Origin: Lachnospiraceae bacterium
GTDB lineage: Bacteria; Bacillota_A; Clostridia; Lachnospirales; Lachnospiraceae
Assembly (NCBI GenBank): GCA_016287765.1
Contig: JAEEWS010000017.1
Span: 1 to 44,689, forward strand
Reading direction: 5' to 3'
Length of the DNA stretch: 44,689 bases
Each line of letters opens with the position of its first letter. Positions within the stretch are counted from its first letter, which is position 1. This document shows, piece by piece, positions 17,036 to 26,668 of this stretch. The notes beneath the pieces were generated by a model, which did no database searches, was not told where the DNA came from, and saw only the letters and a program-made list of their open reading frames with translations. The translations under genes and the position numbers were made by a program.

Positions 17036-18523
17036 TTATTTTTTTTCAAGCATTTCGACAGCTTTTCTGATCCTGTTTAAGGATTCCTCTTTTCCAAGGA
17101 TCTCCATGATCTCATATGCACCGCCGGGAGTCATCTGCTTGCCGGAAACCGCTGTACGAACGGGCCAGAGTCCCTGACCGTTTTTAATGCCTTTTTCGGC
17201 GATATATCCCATGAGAACAGCCTCAACTCCGGAGATCGAATAGTCATCGAGCGCCTCAAGTCTCGGAAGAAGTTCCTTAAGGACCTCAAGGGAACTTTCC
17301 TTGGTGGTCTTCATCTTCTTATGAACATACATCTCTGTATCATAGTCGGGCAGCTCGTCAAAGAAATCGATCTTCTCCGCAATATCACAGAAGGTCTCTA
17401 TACGGGTCTTAACCAGCATGGCGATCTTTTCAAGATCCAGAGGCTTCTTTACCACCTGCTTAACATAGGGAAGGGCATGCTCCAGATAGGTCTTATCGTC
17501 AAGGGCCTTAATGTACTCTCCGTTCATCCATCTCAGCTTATTCATGTCGAAAACGGAAGGGGACTTGTTGATGTGATGATAATCAAAAACCTCTATAAGT
17601 TCCTTAAGAGAGTAGATCTCCCTGTCAGTTCCCGAGCTCCAGCCCAGAAGAGCCATGAAGTTTACTATAGCCTCAGGCAAAAATCCCTGCTCCTCCAGAT
17701 CCTCAAAAGAGGAATGTCCGCTTCTCTTGGAAAGTTTTTGATGCTCCTCGTTGGTGATAAGGGGGCAATGGATGTATACAGGCTCCTCCCATCCGAAAGC
17801 ATGATAAAGTCTTGTATACTTGGGTGTGGAAGAAAGATATTCATTTCCTCTTACCACGTGGGTGATACCCATGAGATGGTCGTCCACAACGTTTGCAAAG
17901 TTATAGGTAGGGAAGCCGTCTGATTTGATCAAGATCATATCATCCAGATCCTCATTGTTTACCGTGATGGTTCCGTAATTTGCATCCGTAAAAGAGGTTG
18001 TTCCCTCTGTGGGAATGTTCTGACGGATAACAAAGGGCATTCCTGCTTTAAGGTTAGCTTCGATCTCCTCTTTGGAAAGGTGAAGACAATGCTTGTCATA
18101 CTTTCTGACTTCCTTAACATCCTTATTATCCTCATCATCCTCTGTCTGAGCATTTACGGGTGTTCTTAAAGACTCCAGACGCTCTTTGGTACAGAAGCAG
18201 TAGTAAGCCTCTCCCTTTTCAACAAGCATCTTTGCGTACTTCATATAAAGCCCGCTCTTTACTCTTTCACTCTGGACATAGGGTCCGTTACCTTTATCCT
18301 TGTCAGGGCCCTCATCATATTCCAGTCCCGTTTTCTTAAGCACCCGGTAGATCAGATCTGTGGCACCTTCCACAAAACGTCCCTGGTCTGTATCTTCTAT
18401 TCTGAACAAAAAATCTCCGCCCTCGTGTTTAGCCACAAGGTACTCATACAATGCAGTTCTTAAATTTCCCACATGCATCTTTCCCGTAGGACTGGGTGCA
18501 TAACGTGTACGAATCTTATCCAT
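17036..18523 (-). CDS. gltX: Glutamyl-tRNA synthetase
   Basis: The 495-residue class I synthetase shows the HIGH-type motif at the N-terminus ([20 protein letters not shown]), the FRIEDTD segment and the KMSKS-type motif KLSKRSG. It charges tRNA-Glu, and in many Firmicutes lacking GlnRS also tRNA-Gln for later amidation. The spacing and length are normal for the bacterial GluRS family. It is a single-gene unit with its own promoter candidate and terminator. Confidence 0.96.
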   Translation of the reverse strand: MDKIRTRYAPSPTGKMHVGNLRTALYEYLVAKHEGGDFLFRIEDTDQGRFVEGATDLIYRVLKKTGLEYDEGPDKDKGNGPYVQSERVKSGLYMKYAKMLVEKGEAYYCFCTKERLESLRTPVNAQTEDDEDNKDVKEVRKYDKHCLHLSKEEIEANLKAGMPFVIRQNIPTEGTTSFTDANYGTITVNNEDLDDMILIKSDGFPTYNFANVVDDHLMGITHVVRGNEYLSSTPKYTRLYHAFGWEEPVYIHCPLITNEEHQKLSKRSGHSSFEDLEEQGFLPEAIVNFMALLGWSSGTDREIYSLKELIEVFDYHHINKSPSVFDMNKLRWMNGEYIKALDDKTYLEHALPYVKQVVKKPLDLEKIAMLVKTRIETFCDIAEKIDFFDELPDYDTEMYVHKKMKTTKESSLEVLKELLPRLEALDDYSISGVEAVLMGYIAEKGIKNGQGLWPVRTAVSGKQMTPGGAYEIMEILGKEESLNRIRKAVEMLEKK

Positions 18524-18597
18524 ATCTTTATCCTCACTGATCTTTTAAATCTTTTAAATTATTTAAATCGTTGATACTTTTAATTCTTTTTGTCTCT

Positions 18598-18626
18598 TAT
18601 TTATACTAAAAGAGACCTTTTGTCAA
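18598..18626 (-). promoter_or_regulatory. Candidate gltX promoter inside the upstream terminator
   Basis: Minus strand: a perfect -35 TTGACA (18621-18626) forms the loop of the preceding terminator. Possible -10 boxes are TATAAA at 15 nt (18600-18605) or TAAATA at 17 nt (18598-18603). Neither combination is ideal. Confidence 0.45.
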
Positions 18627-18633
18627 GGTCTCT
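18603..18633 (-). terminator. Intrinsic terminator of the chemoreceptor gene
   Basis: AGAGACC (18611-18617) pairs with GGTCTCT (18627-18633); on the minus strand the hairpin is followed by TTTTAGTATAA. It lies 21 nt after the chemoreceptor stop codon. The 9-nt loop carries the TTGACA box proposed for gltX. Confidence 0.75.
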
Positions 18634-18654
18634 GTAGTATAACGCTGTCCCGGT

Positions 18655-20157
18655 TTAAAAGTCAATAGCACTGATCTCGGCAAGTTCATTTGCAATGTCC
18701 TTGACACGTCTGAAGGCTTCTTCGGTAGTATTGGTGATACTGTCTTCACTTTTGGCCTCATCCATGATCTCGTCAGCTCCGACTTTAAAACTTGTAACCA
18801 TTGTATCCAGCTGTTCCGCAAGTTTTTTAACACTCTCGCTGTGTTTCTTTGTGGCTTCCGTTCTCTTACCGATATCACCGGTTTTTTCGTTCAGCATTAC
18901 TCTGATCTCTTCAAGAGTTTCGGTCCTTTCCCTGGCTCCCTTGATCTTTTCTATGCCACCCTCTACACTGGCCGCATTCTGTTCATTGGTATCCTTAACC
19001 TCATTCAGCATTTCACGGACTCTTCCCACCAGCTCGGCGATGGCTTCGGATGCCTTTTTGGAATTTTCTGCCAGCACTCTTACATTTTCGGCTACTACCG
19101 CAAAGCCCTTACCCTGCTCTCCTGCTCTGGCTGCTTCTATGGAAGCGTTAAGTGCAAGGAGGTTGGTCTGGGCGGAAATACTTGAGATCTGATCCACAAA
19201 CTCAAAGATCTCCTGAATACCGTTATCAAGATCGTTAATGGAAGCGCCTGTCTTATTGGAGGTCTCTTCTATCACTTTCATGCTGTCTGCAGCTATATCC
19301 ATGGTCCGAATGACTTCAGCCGTGCGTGTGGATATTTCTCCGGATATCCTTGTGATCTCTCCGGTATGATCGTATATGCCAATAATAAGATCACCCATTT
19401 CTTTTACGCTGTCCTGAATGGATTTCACCTGTTCACGGCTCTCTTCGCATCCCGCAGCCGTATTTCCTGCCGAAGTGATTATGAGCTTATTGGCTTCTCT
19501 TGTCTTTCCGATGCTGCCTTCCAGTTCGCTCATCATATTTACCAGTTCTCCCGATGCTTCACCGCATCTCTCCACTATCTTTACTGTCTTTTCCTTATCA
19601 TGGAGATTTTCAAGTACAGCTCTGGATGCCTTGGCCACGCTGATGCTCACCGCAGTCATGATGACCTGCTCTATGACAAATCCGATCATTCTGCCGATAA
19701 ACCATTCGAAATTGGTGGGATTCTCTATTTGAGGCACGTCAATGGACCTTATGTATACGGATATGGTCAGAAACACAAAGCTGATCACCGAGATTTTTAA
19801 CGTAAATTTCGGGTCAAAGAAAAGACAGCTGAAGACCATGGCAAGGGCGTAGGTCATATATATGCCTATACTCCACTGTCCGCCCAAAAGCATTACGACA
19901 AACCCCAGTGAAAGAATGCTTATGTATTTCATATACTTGATAGGCACCTTTAATTTATATAAGATCCTGGGTCCGATGGTTCCCACACATCCTATGGGTG
20001 TCAGAACCAAAAGGGCACTTACCGGTATACTGAACACTTTTACGGTAGTAAGGATGAAAAGGATCGGAAATACAAATGTCATCCATACGGCTATCCTGGT
20101 AAGCTTATCGCACACCTTTCGGTCATTTTCTTCAAAAAACAGTTCTTTTTCGGTCAT
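18655..20157 (-). CDS. Methyl-accepting chemotaxis protein with polytopic membrane N-terminus
   Basis: The 500-residue product has about six membrane helices between residues 20 and 175 and no sizeable extracellular sensor domain. A long coiled-coil signalling region follows, with the near-invariant hairpin tip at about 325-365 ([20 protein letters not shown], then [20 protein letters not shown]). Such receptors couple to CheA/CheW and bias flagellar rotation; the multi-helix N-terminus suggests sensing of a membrane-state or small hydrophobic cue (inference). No HAMP domain is obvious. It is a monocistronic unit between two terminators. No other chemotaxis gene is in the window. Confidence 0.93.
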   Translation of the reverse strand: MTEKELFFEENDRKVCDKLTRIAVWMTFVFPILFILTTVKVFSIPVSALLVLTPIGCVGTIGPRILYKLKVPIKYMKYISILSLGFVVMLLGGQWSIGIYMTYALAMVFSCLFFDPKFTLKISVISFVFLTISVYIRSIDVPQIENPTNFEWFIGRMIGFVIEQVIMTAVSISVAKASRAVLENLHDKEKTVKIVERCGEASGELVNMMSELEGSIGKTREANKLIITSAGNTAAGCEESREQVKSIQDSVKEMGDLIIGIYDHTGEITRISGEISTRTAEVIRTMDIAADSMKVIEETSNKTGASINDLDNGIQEIFEFVDQISSISAQTNLLALNASIEAARAGEQGKGFAVVAENVRVLAENSKKASEAIAELVGRVREMLNEVKDTNEQNAASVEGGIEKIKGARERTETLEEIRVMLNEKTGDIGKRTEATKKHSESVKKLAEQLDTMVTSFKVGADEIMDEAKSEDSITNTTEEAFRRVKDIANELAEISAIDF

Positions 20158-20184
20158 AAGATTGGCCTCCTGTGTTTAATTGTC

Positions 20185-20226
20185 AAAAAAAGGGCAACAA
20201 AATGAAATCATCTCATTTTATCGCCC
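20185..20226 (-). terminator. Intrinsic terminator after the alpha-galactoside operon
   Basis: Minus strand: a 14-bp stem with two G-U pairs (20192-20226, loop GATGATT) followed by seven T. It lies 43 nt after the msrC stop. The T-run merges into TTGACA only about 20 nt before the chemoreceptor ATG. Confidence 0.88.
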
Positions 20227-20269
20227 AAGGTAATTTACCTACTTATCTTACCTTCTTTCGCTCCATAAA

Positions 20270-20716
20270 TCAATTATATTTTAATGAACTTTCAATTATT
20301 TTAACGCATTTTTCCAGTTCTTCCCTATCGCTTTGTGAAAACCTTCCGAAGGCCACACTGTCAATGTCCAGCACTCCGTAGATCTCTCCGTTTTTATGAA
20401 CGGGTATCACGATCTCGGAATTGGAAGCGGAATCACAGGCTATATGCCCCTTAAATTCATGGACATTGTCCACCACAACGGTCCTGTCCTCGGCCACAGC
20501 CGTTCCGCAGACTCCTTTGCCCACAGGGATCGACGTGCAGGCGATCTTCCCCTGAAAGGGTCCGAGTTTAAGCTTTCCGTCCTGAAGGATATAAAAACCC
20601 GCCCAGTTAAGTTCCTCCATGGAATCATAGATAAGAGCCGAAGCATTGGCCAGGTTCGATATCTCGTAATCCACGCCTTCTATTAATGATCTGATCTGTT
20701 CTGCAATCTCAAGCAT
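20270..20716 (-). CDS. msrC: Free methionine-(R)-sulfoxide reductase (GAF type)
   Basis: The 148-residue single GAF domain has the three cysteines of the fRMsr family at 60, 70 and 94, with the same 10 and 24 residue spacing known for E. coli MsrC (YebR). Family motifs GPFQGKIAC, GVCGTA, GHIACDSASNSEIV and GVLDIDS are intact. It reduces free Met-R-sulfoxide using thioredoxin. The gene lies 18 nt after the alpha-galactosidase gene and shares its terminator, so it is probably the last cistron of that operon, although function does not link them. Confidence 0.93.
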   Translation of the reverse strand: MLEIAEQIRSLIEGVDYEISNLANASALIYDSMEELNWAGFYILQDGKLKLGPFQGKIACTSIPVGKGVCGTAVAEDRTVVVDNVHEFKGHIACDSASNSEIVIPVHKNGEIYGVLDIDSVAFGRFSQSDREELEKCVKIIESSLKYN

Positions 20717-20734
20717 ATCTATTCTCTACTTTCT

Positions 20735-23197
20735 TCATTTTTTTTGATCATCTGCAGATTCTTCCAAAGGATCTTCTCGGATCTCACAGATTTCGTACAT
20801 CCTTGCCTCAAAGTCCGCATATAATCTGGTATTTTCTCCAAATCCGCTGCCGGCAAAAGTCTGGGTCAGATTCACGCCTGCGTTGTTTAAAAGGCTTCCT
20901 CTTGCCACATAGTCTTCCGTTTCTCCGTCCAGCTTTTTAAATCTGGCCACCAGATTATGGAGCACTCCGTCCTGTTTTATGTGTATGGGAGAAAGCATAT
21001 TTACCAGATCCCCCATCCTTCTGATGTCATACTTTACTTCCCTGTTGCAGAAATGGTAAAGCTTTTCATCATCCAGTCCCACAGTCCTGAAGGAGGTATG
21101 GGAATAATTGGGATGGATCTCCGCATTCACGATATAGCCCATTGCTTCCGACTTGTCTTTTGAAACAATTATATTTCTGGTAAGCGTTGTGTCAAGTCTT
21201 GCTGAAAGAAAACCTCCCGAATATCTGTCAAATGATTCCTGAGTCACTCTTCCGCCCAGTCTGTAAAAGTCTCCGAACTGCAGTATCTTTCGCCACTTCT
21301 TGTATATCTCCACCTCTTCTTTGATCTCCTTTATCTCTTCAGACGGAAGATCGCAAAGATTAAGTTCATAGCCGAATACTCCCATGGAGGCTACTGCAAA
21401 TCTTGTAGCCAAAGGTGTTCTTCTTAAGGTCTGATGATTGGGACTTGCGGATATGTGAGCCGACCAGGTACTCTGGGGATAACCGTAGGAGTAGCCGTTC
21501 TGTATGGTGCATCTTGCCACCGCATCCGTGTCATCGCTTGCCCAGATCTGAGGGAAATAGGAAAGTATGCCCAGATCAAACCTGTTACCGCCTGAAGCAC
21601 AGCCTTCAAAAAGAATGTGAGGAAACTTTTGCGTCAATGCTTCCATTACTTCATATAATCCCAAAATATAGGCATGGGGAAGCTTTCCCTGGTCCTCTGC
21701 CTTTCCTCCCTGAGAGAAGAAATCGGAAAAGTTTCTGTTCATATCCCATTTAACGTAATCGCAATTGCTTCTTTCAAATACATCCGACATTTGAGAAATA
21801 ATGTATTCCCTGACCTCCCTCTTGGAAAAGTCCAGGATCATCTGATCTCTCCCCTCGGCGTGATCCCTGTCCGGATCCTTTACCGCCCAGTCGGGATGAG
21901 TCCTGTACAGATCTGAGTCTGCATTCACCATTTCAGGCTCCACCCATATACCGAACATAAGTCCCAGGGCCTTGATCTTTTCCGAAAGTCCCTTTATGCC
22001 GTTGGGCAGTTTTTCCTTATTGTCGTACCAGTCTCCCAGAGATGACTTGTCATCGTCTCTTTTCCCAAACCAGCCGTCATCCATGACAAAGAGCTCCATT
22101 CCGCAATCCGCAGCTTCCTTTGCCAGTTTAAGAAGCTTACCCTCGGAGATCTTAAAGTAGGCTGCTTCCCAGGAATTAAGAAGAATGGGTCTTTCCTTAT
22201 ATTTCCATTCTCCTCTCACTATATGCTCTCTTACAAACTTATGTTCGTTTCGGCTGATCCCCCTGTAACCCTTGTCCGAAAAGCTTAAAACCCCCTCGGG
22301 GCTTAAGAAACTCTCTCCTTTTTTAAGAGGCCAGCTTAAAAAGTCCGGATCGATCCCTGTAAGGATCCTGCACTTGGCATGTCCGCCAAACTCTGCGGAT
22401 TCCCTGTGGTTACCCGAGTAAACCAGATTGGTGGCATATACTTCCCCGGCGCTTTCCGTGGCTCCGGGCTCTGCATACATGACAAAAGGGTTGGAATGAT
22501 TGGAGGAATTTCCTCCTCTGGATTCATTAACGAACTTGCCTCCCGTAAGAAGCACATCGCACTTTTCCATTTCTCTCGCCCAGTCGCCGTGGAAGGAAGT
22601 AACCTTTATCACATCCGCATCCATATCCAGTTGAAGGCTGGCAAGATTGTTTATCTTAATAGTCGCCTGTCCGCAGTTTACAATCTCCGAGGATCTGGTG
22701 ATCACATCGCAGTCATCGTAAACGCAATAATACAGGATCAATTTTGCGCATTCCGTTTTTTCCTTAAGTGTTATCTTAAGAGCTTTCCCTTTTCCACCCT
22801 CCTCGTCATAAGAATGAGGAAGGGAAGCTTTCTTAAAAGCATCACAGACCTCTGAGATATCCATGATCTCATAACTTTCAAAAACGAACTCGGCCGTGGT
22901 GCCTCCGTTCTTCCAGATCACCTCCGCTGCAGGGCTTCTCAGATCTCCCTTTCCCATAAAGCCCATTTCCCATTTTTCATCATCGGGACAAAGCATATGT
23001 CTGCTGTCATCGCTGACCACGCTGCAGGCATTGCCGTGGGACCACTTCTGGATCAGTGCGTTCCTGCCATTGGCCGAAACATCTATCTTTTGTCCGTAGT
23101 ACAGATGCAAAAGTTCACCGTTGTTTCCAACGGTGAACACATAGGATGTCTCGGAAGTTGTTAAATGAAACAGATTTTCATTTATGATATCTATCAT
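20735..23197 (-). CDS. Alpha-galactosidase, glycoside hydrolase family 36
   Basis: The 820-residue protein has the GH36 plan: N-terminal beta-supersandwich, (beta/alpha)8 barrel and C-terminal beta domain. The nucleophile is Asp485 (VKWDMNRNFSD) and the acid/base is Asp555 (IWASDDTDAV); their spacing of 70 equals that of Geobacillus AgaA. Substrate-site motifs DDGWFG (about 373) and EPEMVN (about 420) are present. No signal peptide is seen, so it should hydrolyse melibiose, raffinose or stachyose inside the cell. It is 18 nt downstream of a sugar symporter gene, which would import the substrate. Confidence 0.95.
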   Translation of the reverse strand: MIDIINENLFHLTTSETSYVFTVGNNGELLHLYYGQKIDVSANGRNALIQKWSHGNACSVVSDDSRHMLCPDDEKWEMGFMGKGDLRSPAAEVIWKNGGTTAEFVFESYEIMDISEVCDAFKKASLPHSYDEEGGKGKALKITLKEKTECAKLILYYCVYDDCDVITRSSEIVNCGQATIKINNLASLQLDMDADVIKVTSFHGDWAREMEKCDVLLTGGKFVNESRGGNSSNHSNPFVMYAEPGATESAGEVYATNLVYSGNHRESAEFGGHAKCRILTGIDPDFLSWPLKKGESFLSPEGVLSFSDKGYRGISRNEHKFVREHIVRGEWKYKERPILLNSWEAAYFKISEGKLLKLAKEAADCGMELFVMDDGWFGKRDDDKSSLGDWYDNKEKLPNGIKGLSEKIKALGLMFGIWVEPEMVNADSDLYRTHPDWAVKDPDRDHAEGRDQMILDFSKREVREYIISQMSDVFERSNCDYVKWDMNRNFSDFFSQGGKAEDQGKLPHAYILGLYEVMEALTQKFPHILFEGCASGGNRFDLGILSYFPQIWASDDTDAVARCTIQNGYSYGYPQSTWSAHISASPNHQTLRRTPLATRFAVASMGVFGYELNLCDLPSEEIKEIKEEVEIYKKWRKILQFGDFYRLGGRVTQESFDRYSGGFLSARLDTTLTRNIIVSKDKSEAMGYIVNAEIHPNYSHTSFRTVGLDDEKLYHFCNREVKYDIRRMGDLVNMLSPIHIKQDGVLHNLVARFKKLDGETEDYVARGSLLNNAGVNLTQTFAGSGFGENTRLYADFEARMYEICEIREDPLEESADDQKK

Positions 23198-23215
23198 CTG
23201 ATATACCTCTCAAGA

Positions 23216-24691
23216 TCATTTATTACTCTTTTTCTCTTCAATAGCCTTACATATACGTTCAAACTCATCCTCATCCAGCTTGTATTTCTTGAGATATAGG
23301 ATATAGGAAACGAACATGAGCACAAGCGGAATAAGTGCCATACAGATCAGTAATCCGTGGGTTTCCGCACTTGTTACGCCGCTCAATACTTCCGCGATCT
23401 TGCGTGTTTTTTCCGCATCTGTTATCGTTCCCGCATTTGCCGCATTTTCGAATTCGGAAATACCGTTGGTGAACTTTGTAACTCCGAAGACGGTATATAT
23501 GCCTGAGGTAACAAGAAGGAAAAGGGCAGAACCCATCTTAGTGATGAAAGGACGTAAGGAAGTGATGATGCCTTCGTCTCTGGTTCCTTTATTGAGCTCG
23601 TTATATTCAACCGTGTTCATGATGGAGATCATCATGATCAGGTAGTAGCTGTAGTTACCGAAGTTACCCAGCATGAAGCCGATGGTGAGGCCCCAGAACT
23701 TGATGCCCTCCGGGAAGAAAAGTCCGGAGATCAGCATGAGGGTGTAGCCCACTGCTGAGGCTATCATCATCATGCCCATGAACTTCTTTCTCCTTATCTT
23801 TCGGGAGATCATGGGATAGGTGATCATGAGAACTGCCGTTGCCATCATTCCCACAGTCTGGAACAGTGAATAGTTGCTTCCTTCGTAGCCGAATTCAAAA
23901 TAAAGATATGTTGCTCCCAAACCGCCGGTGATAAGGCCGTTGCCCACCTGCTGGATCAAAAAGATCAATGCGATCCACATGAGCTGGTCATTACCGGTGA
24001 TCGTGGAAATGATCTTTTTAAAACTTACCTTTGTCCTGGGTTCAAGATTTGCGTCTCTGGTCTCTTTCACTCCGAAAAGCGTGAACAGAGCAAAGAGAGG
24101 GGTGAGGACCGCGATTATTATTGAGATGACGCCATAAGCCGTTTGAGCATTTCCGCCGATGGTCATGGAACCTGCCGTAAACATTGGAAGAAGTATACCC
24201 ACTGCAGTTCCTCCCACTCCCGCAAAGAAGGTGGCACGGCTGGTCAGGTTGTTACGCATGTCTGCATTGGAGGACAGAGCGGGTACCATTCCCCAATAGG
24301 AGATATCACTCATGGTGTAGGTAATGGAATAAAGGATGTACATACATCCGAAAAGAACGATAAAGGGCCATCCCTGAAGTTTGGAGTTAAAGGTTACTAT
24401 GATAACTCCTCCGGTGCTAACGCAGCCTGCCAAAAGCCAGGGTTTAAATTTTCCCCATTTGGTTCTTGTGGACTCGATGATGTTACCCATAATGGGGTCA
24501 TTGAGTGCATCAAACACTCTGGCGAATACCATTATGGCTGTAACCGCCCAGAGCTGAGCCTGGGAAAGATTTCTTGTAAAAAGAATGTAGGTCAACAGAT
24601 AACTGGAAACCAAAGCATATATCATGTCTCTGCCTATGGTTCCCAAAGGGTAAAAGATAAGATTTTTTTTGTCCTGCGCTGTTTGTTTCAT
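23216..24691 (-). CDS. GPH-family sugar:cation symporter (melibiose-permease type)
   Basis: The 491-residue polytopic protein (about 12 helices) has GPH hallmarks: an early YALVSSYLLTYILF helix, ARVFDALNDPIMGNIIESTRTKWGKFKPW (loop 2-3; the Asp-rich helix binds the cation in MelB) and ISYWGMVPALSSN. It imports glycosides with Na+ or H+. It is the first gene of an operon with the GH36 alpha-galactosidase, so an alpha-galactoside substrate is inferred. The ribosome site is AAGGAGAAGG. A promoter lies at 24741-24769 with a palindrome over its -10 box. Confidence 0.92.
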   Translation of the reverse strand: MKQTAQDKKNLIFYPLGTIGRDMIYALVSSYLLTYILFTRNLSQAQLWAVTAIMVFARVFDALNDPIMGNIIESTRTKWGKFKPWLLAGCVSTGGVIIVTFNSKLQGWPFIVLFGCMYILYSITYTMSDISYWGMVPALSSNADMRNNLTSRATFFAGVGGTAVGILLPMFTAGSMTIGGNAQTAYGVISIIIAVLTPLFALFTLFGVKETRDANLEPRTKVSFKKIISTITGNDQLMWIALIFLIQQVGNGLITGGLGATYLYFEFGYEGSNYSLFQTVGMMATAVLMITYPMISRKIRRKKFMGMMMIASAVGYTLMLISGLFFPEGIKFWGLTIGFMLGNFGNYSYYLIMMISIMNTVEYNELNKGTRDEGIITSLRPFITKMGSALFLLVTSGIYTVFGVTKFTNGISEFENAANAGTITDAEKTRKIAEVLSGVTSAETHGLLICMALIPLVLMFVSYILYLKKYKLDEDEFERICKAIEEKKSNK

Positions 24692-24740
24692 TTTCCTTCT
24701 CCTTATCCTAAGCCGCTGAACGGCTTTTGATTGTCCTTAT

Positions 24741-24754
24741 ATGATAACAATCAT
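24741..24754. promoter_or_regulatory. Palindrome over the -10 box (possible operator)
   Basis: ATGAT-AACA-ATCAT is an inverted repeat with a 4-nt centre that covers the -10 region of the symporter promoter, a position where a repressor would block initiation. Short and AT-rich, so chance is possible. Confidence 0.35.
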
Positions 24755-24769
24755 TTTGTTCTTTGTCCA
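24741..24769 (-). promoter_or_regulatory. Promoter of the alpha-galactoside operon
   Basis: Minus strand: -35 TGGACA (24764-24769), 17 nt, -10 TATCAT (24741-24746), each 5 of 6 to consensus, 50 nt ahead of the symporter ATG. No regulator gene for this operon is in the window. Confidence 0.65.
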
Positions 24770-24902
24770 GTAAATCGTTAGTGAATTAGTTGTGTTTAAA
24801 GAATAAAAACCACTGTTTTTATGTTATTTTTTTGTGTAATTTAATAAATATTCCACGAAGCAGTAACCCTCCAAAAGGAAATCCCACTAAATTTTATAGG
24901 AC

Positions 24903-24930
24903 TTGCAAAATATCAAAATAAGGTTAGAAT
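24903..24930 (+). promoter_or_regulatory. Candidate promoter of the zinc-repeat membrane protein
   Basis: Plus strand: TTGCAA (24903-24908), 16 nt, TAGAAT (24925-24930), with an overlapping TATAAT at 24930-24935. The leader to the ATG would be about 65 nt. The rest of the 312-nt divergent gap is AT-rich and holds nothing else recognisable. Confidence 0.45.
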
Positions 24931-25003
24931 ATAATTAAGTTTTTTTTCACTATCATGATGCAAGACCTGTCTTAGAGGCGGTTATAAAACAAATGGGGGT
25001 TAT

Positions 25004-26605
25004 ATGGGAGATCAAACCTGCATCAGAAACGGCGAAATGTATATGGTCGGAGACGGCAAAAAATTTGAGCCGGCGGTCAGAAGTGCTATGACTGCCGTTT
25101 TTAACGTGGGCTCAACACCCTATCTTCGAAAACTGGAAAGCGAAATGACCATCCAGAAGATAGAGGTTTGTCCGGAAACTTTCGTCCAAAACCTGATTTC
25201 TTACGAACAAAGAGCCATATACGAAACCACAAGAGGCGGAGAATCCGTCAGAAATACGGATCGTAAGCATTACGCTTCCGAATACGGCGTTTGGGATTTT
25301 AATTTTGATATAGACGATTATTTTAAAGAAGATAAACGCAAGATGGTGGTTCCCGGAACCACCTATACGGAAGTCTGTCCTCTCTGCGGAAGCACGGGTA
25401 TCATCACCTGTCCCGACTGCGACGGCCGCGGAAAAACCGTATGTCCCGATTGCGGAGGCGAAGGAACCGTTCCCTGTCCGGACTGCAAAGGCGAAGGCTC
25501 AACTCCCTGTCCCAGGTGTGACGGAACAGGTAATCTCATTGACGAAAATGACACTAAGTCAAAAGATGGACACATCATCTCCTGTCCCGACTGTGACGGA
25601 ACAGGACGTATAAAATGCAAAAAATGCGGAGCCACCGGAAAAGTTCCCTGCAATACCTGTCAGGGCACAGGCGAAGCCGCCTGCAAAAAGTGCATGGGCA
25701 CGGGAAAGATCAAATGTCCCGACTGTAAAGGCTCCGGAAATATCACGGATGAAGTGGAAGTCTCCTCTGAGATCACGGTAAAAGAAGACCATAATATCAT
25801 GTTCATGTCCACTTTAAGAGAGGACATGGTTCCCTTCTTCACCGAACTCAAGCCCGAATTTGAAACCCACGCTGTTGCCACCTATGAGAGCAGCGCCCCC
25901 ATCGTGACCATCAGCACCTCGGATTTCAACTACCGTATACGTGAAACCGTTTTTAACAGCGGTGCCGTATTTGATCAGATGACCTCCGACATCGAGGCAA
26001 AGTCGGATAATCTTAAAGTAAAAAAATATAAGGTAAACGTGTTCCAGAGAATATTCTTAAAGATCACATATACCTTTAACGACAAAGTTTATCTCATGTA
26101 TTACGATTGCGGTGAAAAGAAAAGTTATCTCACCGCCAATCCCTATAATGATGTTCTTCAGCGCCTTTCGGATGATATAGTCCTGGCTTATAAAGAGAAA
26201 AAATATGACATAGTGGCTCAAAAGATCAAAGAATTCAGGTCTCTTTCCAGATCCGCAAAGACTCCCGTGAATGTAAGGAACGATCCCGAGAAGTACGCCG
26301 AAGCCATCTGTGACCGTTTCACTCTTGCTGCGGTCGTGGGTATGCTCATCCCTTTGCTGGGATTCCTGATCTATTTTTCTACAAAAGGTATCTTTAATCC
26401 TCAGGAATTTAAGGCTCTGATCATGTGGTCCGCTGGCATAGGCATAGTCTCCATCATAGGCTATTACAAGCTCATATCCGTGATATGGATGGGGCTTATC
26501 AGACAGATGAAACTTTATGCCGCCTACCTTTCCTTCCTGGGTCTGGGTCTTGTGATATCTTCCCTGATAGAGGGGATATTAGCTCTTTTGATCTACAAAT
26601 TTTAA
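25004..26605 (+). CDS. Membrane protein with ten DnaJ-type CxxCxGxG zinc motifs, no J domain
   Basis: The 533-residue product starts with a unique domain of about 120 residues. Ten cysteine motifs of the DnaJ central-domain type follow (about 125-246; CPDCDGRG, CPDCGGEG, CPRCDGTG, CKKCGATG and so on), split after the fifth by a short acidic linker. A beta/alpha domain of unknown type (about 250-420) and three membrane helices (about 425-530) complete it. DnaJ itself has four such motifs forming two zinc sites. Here up to five sites are possible. There is no HPD tripeptide, so it cannot stimulate DnaK as DnaJ does. There is no signal peptide; the zinc region is probably cytosolic. It is single and divergent from the sugar operon. 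Function unknown. Confidence 0.85.
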   Translation: MGDQTCIRNGEMYMVGDGKKFEPAVRSAMTAVFNVGSTPYLRKLESEMTIQKIEVCPETFVQNLISYEQRAIYETTRGGESVRNTDRKHYASEYGVWDFNFDIDDYFKEDKRKMVVPGTTYTEVCPLCGSTGIITCPDCDGRGKTVCPDCGGEGTVPCPDCKGEGSTPCPRCDGTGNLIDENDTKSKDGHIISCPDCDGTGRIKCKKCGATGKVPCNTCQGTGEAACKKCMGTGKIKCPDCKGSGNITDEVEVSSEITVKEDHNIMFMSTLREDMVPFFTELKPEFETHAVATYESSAPIVTISTSDFNYRIRETVFNSGAVFDQMTSDIEAKSDNLKVKKYKVNVFQRIFLKITYTFNDKVYLMYYDCGEKKSYLTANPYNDVLQRLSDDIVLAYKEKKYDIVAQKIKEFRSLSRSAKTPVNVRNDPEKYAEAICDRFTLAAVVGMLIPLLGFLIYFSTKGIFNPQEFKALIMWSAGIGIVSIIGYYKLISVIWMGLIRQMKLYAAYLSFLGLGLVISSLIEGILALLIYKF

Positions 26606-26616
26606 AAATATTTTTC

Positions 26617-26656
26617 AAAAAAACAAGGCATCAACAAACGATGCCTTGATTTTTTT
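26617..26656. terminator. Bidirectional terminator between convergent genes
   Basis: A perfect 9-bp stem CAAGGCATC/GATGCCTTG (26624-26648, 7-nt loop) is flanked by seven A on the left and seven T on the right, so it serves the plus-strand zinc-repeat gene and the minus-strand MATE gene. Confidence 0.93.
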
Positions 26657-26668
26657 CGCAGATCCCGG

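Noticed and set aside
20158..20191. TTGACA at the end of the msrC terminator as chemoreceptor promoter
   Set aside because: A 17-nt spacer would put the -10 box (AATCTT) on the start codon; no usable -10 exists. The chemoreceptor promoter remains unidentified.
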